Assembly (NCBI GenBank): GCA_947628925.1 | Contig: CANRBU010000018.1 | Location: 1-12,780 of the forward strand | Length of the DNA stretch: 12,780 nucleotides | Reading direction: 5' to 3' | DNA from: an uncultured Clostridia bacterium | GTDB taxonomy: Bacteria; Bacillota; Clostridia; TANB77; CAG-508 | Shown: positions 1 through 5,107 of the stretch, piece after piece | How positions within the stretch are numbered: the stretch's first letter is position 1 | How the letters are laid out: the number at the start of each line of letters is the position of its first letter | Translations under genes and position numbers: made by a program | Notes under the pieces: model-generated | The model's database searches: none | The model's input: the letters and a program-made list of their open reading frames with translations, nothing else | What the model was told of the DNA's origin: nothing

Positions 1-111
1 GTTGATGTAGATGTTGAATTTGAAAAGGCAGAAAATAAGAATGTTGAAGATTATTTAATAGATAAAGAAATATTTAATGTAGATTCTAATTATGACTACG
101 ACTATGCTTAA
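1..111 (+). CDS. C-terminal tail of an unidentified protein (partial)
   Basis: The reading frame is open from the first base of the window to a TAA at 109-111, giving the last 36 residues of a protein that begins outside. The tail is strongly acidic (many Asp and Glu) and ends in a Tyr/Asp-rich stretch, NYDYDYA. This is too little to assign a family. It is believed to be real because the frame is open to the edge, the codons are typical of the genome, and a long hairpin follows 16 bases after the stop. A chance open frame of this length cannot be excluded. Confidence 0.5.
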   Translation, partial: VDVDVEFEKAENKNVEDYLIDKEIFNVDSNYDYDYA

Positions 112-126
112 GAAAACAAAAGAAAA

Positions 127-180
127 TCCTTGAAACTTTATTAAAATTTATGAGAATTAGTTTTATTAAAGTTTCAAGGA
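127..180. terminator. Bidirectional hairpin terminator, 14-bp perfect stem
   Basis: The arm tccttgaaacttta (127-140) is exactly complementary to taaagtttcaagga (167-180), with a 26-base loop whose flanks can pair further. On the plus strand the hairpin follows the partial gene ending at 111. On the minus strand it is followed by a better T-rich run (revcomp of 112-126), so it may mainly end minus-strand transcripts coming from the acetyltransferase genes. Confidence 0.6.
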
Positions 181-231
181 AAATTTTCAAAGTAAAAATA
201 CAAGACTTTAAAACACTTGATAAATAAAGAA

Positions 232-341
232 AAATAGCAAGTGGTTAGAGTACCTCACCTCGACCATAAAATATAGAGCAGAGCGGGTTTAAAGAATTTT
301 AGGCCTGCTTTGATTTTTGCTATTTACCCCTTATTTACTCC
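232..341. other. Gene-poor stretch with inverted and tandem repeats, possible old attachment region
   Basis: Nothing in 181-446 reads as a convincing intact gene. Two structures stand out. A 9-bp inverted repeat, aaatagcaa (232-240) and ttgctattt (317-325), encloses an 76-bp segment that is locally richer in G and C. Next to it two 11-bp tandem copies lie end to end at 320-330 and 331-341, reading GGRGTAAATAR on the minus strand. Short GGGGTAAA-like direct repeats at the 3' end of a tyrosine integrase gene are typical of arm-type sites of Firmicute phages and conjugative elements, and an integrase-like tail ends at 335. That link is an inference; the matching other end of an element was not found. 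Confidence 0.3.
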
Positions 342-454
342 TTAAGTTTTTCATTAAGCATATCTATAGTAGATTTTTTTCGGTCAGGGAAAATATGTAT
401 ATAAATTTCAGATGTATTTTTATATAAAAATTGCATTTGCCAAATTTTATATTT
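335..454 (-). pseudogene. Possible degenerate 3' end of a tyrosine recombinase (integrase)
   Basis: Reading the minus strand from just after a TGA at 455-457 gives 39 codons to a TAA at 335-337. The part IYIHIFPDRKKSTIDMLNEKL resembles the last helix region of phage and ICE integrases, where the catalytic Tyr sits in a 'TxxxYtHvfpd..KkeAidkLn' context. Here the Tyr is present (in EIYIHIF) but the preceding LGH box and everything upstream is gone; that space is occupied by the acetyltransferase gene. If correct, it is a dead remnant of an element that once integrated here. The match is short and judged by eye, so a chance open frame is a serious alternative. Confidence 0.35.
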
Positions 455-917
455 TCATCATATAAGCTATATTTATCACTTTAAATCCAAATTTTTCATA
501 TACTTTTATAGCATTTTTATTTTCCTGATTGACTGTAAGATACATATCTGTACAATCCTTTTCTTTCCCTACTTCTTTCATATGTTCTAACAATAGAGTT
601 CCAATTCCATTACCTCTATAATTTTCATCTACACAAATTGCTTCAATAGTTAATTGTTTTCTGTATCTCATACTATGATTTTCTTTTTCTTTTATAGAAA
701 ATATAACATATCCAACAATCTCATTTTCTGCTTTTGCAATATAAATTTCTTTATTTTGTATTAAATTTTCAAAATAATCTTTTTGCAATACCTCATCTAC
801 ACTTAAAAATAAATCCGAATTCCAATTTACATGCAATTCATGTACCTGTTTTGCTAATTTATTCACATTTTTAAAATCAATAGTCTTTGGTATTTCAATT
901 ATTACATCCATTTTCAT
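447..917 (-). CDS. GNAT-family N-acetyltransferase
   Basis: A 156-residue single-domain acetyltransferase that transfers an acetyl group from acetyl-CoA to an amine; the substrate cannot be read from the sequence. The acetyl-CoA pyrophosphate loop is clear: strand IEAICVDENY followed by RGNGIG at residues 101-106 (Q/RxxGxG/A), then a helix. The C-terminal motif NQENKNAIKVYEKFGF, with the usual Asn and Tyr, closes the fold. Length is normal for the family. The start codon overlaps the stop of the upstream gene as ATGA (914-917), so the two are translationally coupled and share one promoter. An AGGAG lies 10 bases before the ATG. It could be a ribosomal-protein (RimI-like), polyamine or drug acetyltransferase. 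Confidence 0.88.
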   Translation of the reverse strand: MKMDVIIEIPKTIDFKNVNKLAKQVHELHVNWNSDLFLSVDEVLQKDYFENLIQNKEIYIAKAENEIVGYVIFSIKEKENHSMRYRKQLTIEAICVDENYRGNGIGTLLLEHMKEVGKEKDCTDMYLTVNQENKNAIKVYEKFGFKVINIAYMMKI

Positions 918-1975
918 ACCTTGATCACTCCTAACATTTGATTTAAATATTTATCTGTATATTCTTTTAAATTATCTTTATTGTTTTTTAGTTTATTCAT
1001 TAATTGATATGACTCTTTATATGCATTTTCAAATTCATCTTTTGTCATTTCTTTTCTGTCAAAAGCTTCTTTTAATTCATCTTCATCAAGCAATATTACA
1101 TCTCCTGTTGGGGTTACAACAACATCTAAATATAAATCATCTTCATAAGGTATGCCATTTTCTTTGCCAATTTCCCCTGCTATATCAAAATACCATTCAA
1201 TGATTTCATTATTTTCATCATAAATAGCTGTTAATTTTACTCTTGATGAATAATCATAAAACTCTAACCACTTATAGTTATTGTCCATTATACATTTTCC
1301 ATTTGGTATAAGTATTTTATCTTTTACTTCAATAAAATTATAAAAATATATGTCACCACTAAAATAATTATCTTTTACAGATATTGTTTTTAATTTAGAA
1401 TTTGCTCTATTTCCAACAAATTTATCTGCATATCTTTTTTTTAAGCTTATCCAATATCTTTGAATCGTTCCAGATTTTCCTAAATGAGAATTATCTGGAA
1501 CTTCATTTTCCAAGACTCCTCCATTAGCAATTATAGCTTTTCTAGATGCTATATTTTCTTTATCGCAAGTTAATAGAACTCTATTTATATTCATTGCTTT
1601 ACATTTTGGTAAAATCTGTTTTAACATCTCTGTAACATAACCCTTTTTCCTTTCATCTGGAATTACACTATATCCAATATTTCCGCCATAATTATAAAGA
1701 AAATCTGATAAACCTTTTCTAATATCAATAATTCCTATGAGTTTGTTATCACTTATTCTAATTGCTAAATACACATTTGATGGCACATAATTTTCCCCAT
1801 ATTTTTTAGATAACCTATTGTCAAAATCAAGCCATTCCTCATAAGTTTCACAATCTTCTAAACCAGCACAACCATCAAAAGAGTCACCATTTTCTAAAAA
1901 TATTTTTCTATATTCTAGTACTTGTTCTTTATATTCATTAGATGGTGAAATTAATTTTAATCTATCACAATTCAT
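914..1975 (-). CDS. Fusion of GNAT acetyltransferase (COG3981-like) and DUF402 phosphatase-like domain
   Basis: A 353-residue two-domain protein. Residues 1 to about 180 form a GNAT domain of the predicted-acetyltransferase type, with NYGGNIGYSVIPDERKKGY at 95-113 and the TCDKENIASRKAIIANGG segment. Residues about 185-353 match DUF402: IPNG, YKWLEFYDY, EWYFDI (260-265), DDLYLDVVV (279-287) and DEDEL (297-301). Known DUF402 proteins (FomD, staphylococcal Ntdp) are metal-dependent hydrolases of nucleotide phosphates, and the conserved Asp and Glu residues are kept here. The combined function is unknown. AGGAGG at 1985-1990 sits nine bases before the ATG. First gene of a two-gene unit with the downstream GNAT; expression probably passes through an attenuator in its leader. 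Confidence 0.85.
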   Translation of the reverse strand: MNCDRLKLISPSNEYKEQVLEYRKIFLENGDSFDGCAGLEDCETYEEWLDFDNRLSKKYGENYVPSNVYLAIRISDNKLIGIIDIRKGLSDFLYNYGGNIGYSVIPDERKKGYVTEMLKQILPKCKAMNINRVLLTCDKENIASRKAIIANGGVLENEVPDNSHLGKSGTIQRYWISLKKRYADKFVGNRANSKLKTISVKDNYFSGDIYFYNFIEVKDKILIPNGKCIMDNNYKWLEFYDYSSRVKLTAIYDENNEIIEWYFDIAGEIGKENGIPYEDDLYLDVVVTPTGDVILLDEDELKEAFDRKEMTKDEFENAYKESYQLMNKLKNNKDNLKEYTDKYLNQMLGVIKV

Positions 1976-1995
1976 TTATATATTCCTCCTATCAA

Positions 1996-2041
1996 AAAAG
2001 TCTCACAAAAGAATCTTTTAAGACTCCTTTGTAAGACTTTT
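1996..2041 (-). terminator. Intrinsic terminator in the leader of the GNAT-DUF402 gene (attenuator candidate)
   Basis: The arms 1996-2016 and 2021-2041 pair over 21 bases on the minus-strand transcript, with three G-U pairs and no mismatches, around a four-base loop; six U residues end at 1994. The AGGAGG ribosome site begins only four bases further on. As the promoter at 2137-2165 lies upstream of it, every transcript of the operon must pass this hairpin, which is the layout of a transcription attenuator rather than of an ordinary gene end. Confidence 0.75.
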
Positions 2042-2053
2042 ATATAATCTTAC
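2031..2053 (-). promoter_or_regulatory. Possible antiterminator stem competing with the leader terminator
   Basis: On the minus-strand RNA, GUAAGAU (2053-2047) can pair with GUCUUAC (2037-2031) over seven bases, one G-U, enclosing nine bases. The second arm is part of the 5' arm of the terminator, so the two structures exclude each other. A tiny frame, ATG-ATT-AAT-TGA (Met-Ile-Asn), lies upstream near 2070-2081 but has no visible ribosome site. The stem is short, so it is only a candidate. Confidence 0.35.
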
Positions 2054-2136
2054 TTTCGTGTAAACAATCAATTAATCATGATTATTCTTTATCGCTCGGA
2101 TTGTTATCCTAGATAAACTCTTAAACTATATTTTAT

Positions 2137-2165
2137 ATTTTAACAAATTATTCTAGAGTTGTCAA
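2137..2165 (-). promoter_or_regulatory. Sigma-A promoter for the GNAT operon
   Basis: On the minus strand TTGACA (2165-2160) is followed after exactly 17 bases by TAAAAT (2142-2137). Predicted transcription start is near 2130, giving a leader of about 150 bases before the ATG at 1975, long enough to hold the attenuator. Confidence 0.75.
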
Positions 2166-2168
2166 TAC

Positions 2169-2197
2169 TTGACAAAATCAACATAAAATATTACAAT
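2169..2197 (+). promoter_or_regulatory. Sigma-A promoter for the orphan 207-aa gene
   Basis: TTGACA (2169-2174), 17-bp spacer, TACAAT (2192-2197). It drives the gene at 2274 with a leader of about 70 bases. Its -35 box lies three bases from the -35 box of the divergent promoter; together they read TGTCAA-TAC-TTGACA, a perfect palindrome. A short hairpin, AGTAC-TTAT-GTACT (2204-2217), lies near the transcription start. Confidence 0.75.
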
Positions 2198-2234
2198 AAA
2201 TAGAGTACTTATGTACTTTTAGAACTTTGAAAAT

Positions 2235-2250
2235 CGAGACAGTTGTCTCG
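2235..2250 (+). promoter_or_regulatory. Perfect palindrome in the leader of the 207-aa gene, operator candidate
   Basis: CGAGACAGTTGTCTCG: two exact 7-bp arms with a two-base centre, downstream of the promoter and 10 bases before the GGAGGAGAG ribosome site. The tight centre favours a dimeric repressor site over an RNA hairpin, but a stem with a four-base loop could also form and hide the ribosome site. Confidence 0.5.
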
Positions 2251-2273
2251 CCAATAATAAGGAGGAGAGCAGA

Positions 2274-2897
2274 ATGAGTAATACAACTACCAATTATCGG
2301 GTAACCCAAAAAACCGTAACCGTTCTCAAAAATGTTGTGTTGGATGGAGTGAAAACTCTTAAAGCAGAAAAAGTTACTACTACTTTTGAGATAAAACGCG
2401 AGATTCACCCTAGGACTAAGCAGCCGTTCAGAGTTGTTTCCAAAAACCAGTTAAGTGAGTCTGTAGAAACTTTGACTTTTGACTTGGTTGAGGTTACTCC
2501 TAAGGAATTAGCTATATACAGGAAAAAGGGAATTCCATCTTTTGTTCTCAAGGTGGATGCTAACCTCTACTATGGCATAATTCCTGCCGGATTGAGCTTT
2601 GTGGGTTGTGACATTTTGGGACCACATCGGTGTGCCGCTATAGGACAAGAATGTAACCGACTTTCTCCAGCAAGTGATGAAGAGGGAGGATGTGCAAAAG
2701 TGAGAAACCATGCCAAGTATATCGAAAGATATCCTTGGATTACAAGTGGTTACGAAACTTTTAACACAAAGCACGATTTTTTTGTTGTAGCTAAATGCTT
2801 GCATTATGAAAAGTGCCCGCCTCACAAAAATTTTTTTGATGCAGAAATTAACGATGCAGAGCTGGAGCTTGCTCGGTTTGTGTGGCCTGAGGATTAG
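2274..2897 (+). CDS. Orphan hypothetical protein, Cys-rich C-terminal half
   Basis: A 207-residue soluble protein that I do not recognise. No signal peptide or membrane segment is visible. The N-terminal third is Lys/Thr/Val-rich and suggests beta strands (YRVTQKTVTVLKNVVLDGVKTL). The rest holds the likely functional part: YYGIIPAGLSFVGCDILGPHRCAAIGQEC, then GGCAK, HAKYIERYPWITSGYETFNTKHDFF, and KCLHYEKCPPH. Seven Cys and several His in this half could bind a metal, Zn or Fe-S, but no standard spacing was recognised. GGAGGAGAG just before the ATG gives a firm start. Base use differs from the neighbours: 26 of 60 bases are G or C at 2401-2460, while flanking genes are far more AT-rich. With its own promoter, palindrome and end hairpin, it looks like a self-contained, possibly acquired cassette. 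Confidence 0.8.
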   Translation: MSNTTTNYRVTQKTVTVLKNVVLDGVKTLKAEKVTTTFEIKREIHPRTKQPFRVVSKNQLSESVETLTFDLVEVTPKELAIYRKKGIPSFVLKVDANLYYGIIPAGLSFVGCDILGPHRCAAIGQECNRLSPASDEEGGCAKVRNHAKYIERYPWITSGYETFNTKHDFFVVAKCLHYEKCPPHKNFFDAEINDAELELARFVWPED

Positions 2898-2915
2898 GAA
2901 ATTTATTGGAAAAGA

Positions 2916-2950
2916 CAATGTCGGCATTCACGAATGTGATGCCGACATTG
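2916..2950 (+). terminator. Hairpin after the 207-aa gene
   Basis: caatgtcggcat (2916-2927) pairs exactly with atgccgacattg (2939-2950); after one bulged T the stem continues as CAC/GTG around the loop gaat. It lies 18 bases after the stop. The U tract behind it is poor (ctattaaattt), so termination may be inefficient. Its distal arm overlaps the -35 box of the next promoter. Confidence 0.6.
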
Positions 2951-2976
2951 CTATTAAATTTAATTAGATATAGAAT
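2948..2976 (+). promoter_or_regulatory. Promoter candidate for tsaC
   Basis: TTGCTA (2948-2953), 17 bases, TAGAAT (2971-2976). Predicted transcription start near 2983, only some 8 bases before the first possible ATG at 2991 and 26 bases before the TTG at 3009. Confidence 0.5.
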
Positions 2977-2990
2977 AAAAGAAAAATAAT

Positions 2991-3620
2991 ATGAGAGGAA
3001 TGAAAAAATTGAAAAGATATACGCAAAAAGATATAAAAGAATTGGCAAATATACTAAGAGAAAATGCTATAATTAGTGTTCCTACTGACACAGTATATGG
3101 CTTATGTGGTCGAATAAATTCAGTAGAAGCATATAATAAAATAATGAAAATAAAAAATAGACCAATTACAAAATCACTTCCAGTCATGTGTGCAGATGAA
3201 GACCAAATAAAAAGTATTGCAATAGTAGATGAAAATGTACAAAAATTGATTGAAGCTTTTATGCCAGGACCAATTACTCTAGTCCTAAAGAAAAGACAAG
3301 ATGTTTTGACTAATAATAAAGGAACAATAAACACTCCAGAAATAGCTGTAAGAATGGCACCTACAAAATTTTTAAAAGAATTAATAGGTGAGTTAAATAG
3401 TCCAATTTTTATGACAAGTGCTAATAAAAGTGGAAAAGCAGAGTGTAGAACCTTAGATGAAATAGAAAAATCTTGTCCAGAATTAGATGGAATAGTTGAA
3501 GGAAAAGTATCTTTTGAAAAGGCAAGTACAATAATTGATTGCACTGTAAACCCAGTAAAAATAATAAGAGAAGGACCAATTTTAGAAAAACAAATTATGG
3601 AAATACTAAAAAATAAATAA
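2991..3620 (+). CDS. tsaC: L-threonylcarbamoyladenylate synthase (TsaC/YwlC, Sua5-YciO family)
   Basis: Makes threonylcarbamoyl-AMP from threonine, bicarbonate and ATP, the first step of the t6A modification at position 37 of ANN-decoding tRNAs; cytoplasmic. The Sua5/YciO fold is shown by SVPTDTVYGL (29-38), KxKNRPITKSLPV (near 53-65), PGPITLVLKK, EIAVRMAP, FMTSANKSG and STIIDCT...IIREGPI. At about 200 residues it is the short form, without the extra C-terminal domain of long Sua5 proteins. The start is uncertain: ATG 2991 has no ribosome site, ATG 3000 has GAGAGGA abutting it, while TTG 3009 has GAGAGGA nine bases upstream and would give MKRYTQK, a normal family start. The promoter at 2948-2976 also fits the later start. 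It is convergent with the next gene. Confidence 0.93.
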   Translation: MRGMKKLKRYTQKDIKELANILRENAIISVPTDTVYGLCGRINSVEAYNKIMKIKNRPITKSLPVMCADEDQIKSIAIVDENVQKLIEAFMPGPITLVLKKRQDVLTNNKGTINTPEIAVRMAPTKFLKELIGELNSPIFMTSANKSGKAECRTLDEIEKSCPELDGIVEGKVSFEKASTIIDCTVNPVKIIREGPILEKQIMEILKNK

Positions 3621-3626
3621 AAGAGG

Positions 3627-3654
3627 AAAGGGATAGTTTAAAGACTATCCCTTT
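3627..3654. terminator. Bidirectional terminator between convergent genes
   Basis: aaagggatagt (3627-3637) pairs perfectly with actatcccttt (3644-3654) over 11 bases with a six-base loop. It sits between the stop of tsaC (3620) and the stop of the minus-strand gene (3664). U tracts are short on both strands but the position suits termination of both genes. Confidence 0.7.
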
Positions 3655-3663
3655 GTGTTGTAA

Positions 3664-4419
3664 CTAGCCAACATAATATAGTGACTCGACAGAAAGACCA
3701 TACAAAGTCTTCATTCTGTCTGATACAAACTTTAATTTTAACCGATCATATAACAAATCTTTGTTGTAGTTAATTGCATTACTATCAGGATGAAGAACGA
3801 CAATTCCAACTCCAAATGCATTAGCAACTCTTCGAGCATTTTCATTAACTTGATTAAAAACTGCAATGGCAAAAGGTTTAAATATTTGTCCATTATGCTT
3901 CGTTTTAGCTGTTACTTGGTTATAAACTCCCAGTTTTTTTGTAAGAATTTTTAATTCAGATAAAGTAATCCATAAACTTGGAAGAACCGTCAAAGTTTCT
4001 TCTGATTTAGCATCTTTTTTTGTATCACTATCCATAGGAAAAATATGAACAATATCTTCTGCATAAAGATTATGTAGAAAAAAGAATTCTCCCTTGTAGT
4101 GTGATACATTTTGATTGCAAATAGTAGAAAATGCTACAAAATTTCGATTAATAAATGACTGGTAATAACTTATTGGATTATTAGGCACCATAGAAGTATC
4201 TACTCTACCGATGAAATTAAAGGGAGTACCTTTTGGAATCTCTATAATTTCACCTTGACTAACAGTTACTTTTGTTAAATGATTAACAATACTGGAGCAA
4301 GAATACTCTCTACATTGACTGTAGGTAGCATTTCTTGACCGAATAAGGCTAGAATGTGATATTTCCCAGTCCCTTTGCTGTTCTAATGACATGTTTTTAA
4401 AATCCTCTAAAGTTAACAT
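3664..4419 (-). CDS. Unrecognised 251-aa protein
   Basis: I do not recognise this protein. It begins MLTLEDFKNMSLEQQRDWEISHSS, an amphipathic helical start, followed by a Ser/Cys-containing stretch (YSQCREYSCSS) and a likely beta-rich middle (IIEIPKGTPFNFIGRVDTSMVPNN, FVAFSTICNQN, EFFFLHNLY). The C-terminal third, KPFAIAVFNQ then ANAFGVGIVVLHPDS, looks like an alternating beta-alpha fold, and it ends YGLSVESLYYVG. No signal peptide or membrane segment is seen. A GAGGGGGGA ribosome site and a near-perfect promoter of its own support a real, independently expressed gene. Its base composition is somewhat less AT-rich than neighbouring housekeeping genes. It could be a mobile-element or defence-related orphan, but nothing proves that. 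Confidence 0.75.
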   Translation of the reverse strand: MLTLEDFKNMSLEQQRDWEISHSSLIRSRNATYSQCREYSCSSIVNHLTKVTVSQGEIIEIPKGTPFNFIGRVDTSMVPNNPISYYQSFINRNFVAFSTICNQNVSHYKGEFFFLHNLYAEDIVHIFPMDSDTKKDAKSEETLTVLPSLWITLSELKILTKKLGVYNQVTAKTKHNGQIFKPFAIAVFNQVNENARRVANAFGVGIVVLHPDSNAINYNKDLLYDRLKLKFVSDRMKTLYGLSVESLYYVG

Positions 4420-4503
4420 GGAAATCCCCCCTCGAAAATAATTATTTTATAAAACTGCATATATCAACTCGCAAAACGAGAAAACATGAAAATTTACAAA
4501 GAC

Positions 4504-4532
4504 ATTATAACAGCATTTTACATAAAAGTCAA
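4504..4532 (-). promoter_or_regulatory. Strong sigma-A promoter for the 251-aa gene
   Basis: On the minus strand TTGACT (4532-4527), 17 bases, TATAAT (4509-4504). The -35 box abuts the stop codon of the thioesterase gene (4533). The leader of about 80 bases holds a small CTCGT-TTT-GCGAG stem near 4470-4483 and the perfect palindrome AAAATAATTATTTT (about 4435-4448), neither of clear meaning. Confidence 0.8.
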
Positions 4533-4958
4533 TCAGCAATTAATATTAAGTAAAGCCTGATATTTACTACTAAATTCAGGGTTAGCTTTTTTTAAGTTAA
4601 TAGGTTTTAAATCTTTATTAGTAAAACAATGCTTAGTTTCAGCAATTATTACAGTTTTTCCGGTTTTCTCATCTGTTACATCATATCCAACTACCATGCG
4701 TACACCATTATATTCTTTGATATATGGTTTAATTATAATAGTATCACCAAAGGTAACATGATGTTTATATTCAATATTGACACCTAATACAGGAATAGTA
4801 ATACCGTGTGCTTCAAAAGCTTCAAAAGGCATTCCCAATTCTTGTAACCATTCACATCTAGTTTCTTCCAAATACCTTATATAATTAGAATGATGAACAA
4901 CGCCCATTTTATCTGTTTCATAATAATTAATTTTTCTTTTAAAAATAAAATTTTCCAT
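4533..4958 (-). CDS. Acyl-CoA thioesterase, YbgC/FadM-like (4HBT hotdog fold)
   Basis: A 141-residue single hotdog-fold domain that hydrolyses acyl-CoA thioesters; natural substrate not predictable. The signature of the 4-hydroxybenzoyl-CoA thioesterase class is at the N terminus: YYETDKMGVVHHSNYIRYLEE, with the catalytic Asp at residue 16, the MGVVHH turn and the long central helix. The rest (IEYKHHVTFGDTIIIKPYI, TKHCFTNKDLKPINL) follows the family. Length is normal for YbgC. GGAGGT lies five bases before the ATG. It has its own promoter and a terminator-like hairpin in the leader, so it is probably conditionally expressed. In other bacteria YbgC sits with tol-pal, absent here as expected for a Gram-positive. 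Confidence 0.88.
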   Translation of the reverse strand: MENFIFKRKINYYETDKMGVVHHSNYIRYLEETRCEWLQELGMPFEAFEAHGITIPVLGVNIEYKHHVTFGDTIIIKPYIKEYNGVRMVVGYDVTDEKTGKTVIIAETKHCFTNKDLKPINLKKANPEFSSKYQALLNINC

Positions 4959-4976
4959 AGCATACCTCCAAAAAAA

Positions 4977-5009
4977 GAACTAGATTGCGTTTCACGGAGA
5001 ATCTAGTTC
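4977..5009 (-). terminator. Intrinsic terminator in the leader of the thioesterase gene (attenuator candidate)
   Basis: On the minus strand GAACTAGATT (5009-5000) pairs exactly with AATCTAGTTC (4986-4977), loop of 13 bases, followed at once by seven T (4976-4970) and then GGAGGT. It lies downstream of the promoter at 5054-5082, so it would stop this gene's own transcripts as well as read-through from the FAD-Rieske gene. No convincing alternative pairing partner was found in the short leader. Confidence 0.75.
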
Positions 5010-5053
5010 ATAAACAAAAAATAAAACATACAAATATATGATTTATTAAGTGT

Positions 5054-5082
5054 ATTGTAGCAGAAAAATACTAGTAAGTCAA
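5054..5082 (-). promoter_or_regulatory. Strong sigma-A promoter for the thioesterase gene
   Basis: On the minus strand TTGACT (5082-5077), 17 bases, TACAAT (5059-5054). Predicted start near 5047 and a leader of about 90 bases that contains the 4977-5009 terminator. Confidence 0.75.
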
Positions 5083-5107
5083 CAAAAATTATGAAAAAAA
5101 TCAAAAA

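Noticed and set aside
240..300. tRNA-like phrase gtggttagagtacctcacc on the plus strand
   Set aside because: It resembles a D-arm and anticodon 5' side, but no matching anticodon stem, T-arm (GGTTCGA) or acceptor stem follows, so it is not a tRNA gene; a tRNA fragment cannot be shown.
2042..2130. Known riboswitch in the GNAT-DUF402 leader
   Set aside because: No conserved core of any class I know could be matched; only the terminator and a short alternative stem are supported.
2508..2927. Long minus-strand open frame opposite the 207-aa gene
   Set aside because: No ribosome site, implausible composition, and fully covered by a better-supported plus-strand gene.
2960..3544. Minus-strand 194-codon hydrophobic frame opposite tsaC
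   Set aside because: It is the antisense shadow of tsaC; the apparent membrane-like composition comes from A-rich sense codons read backwards.
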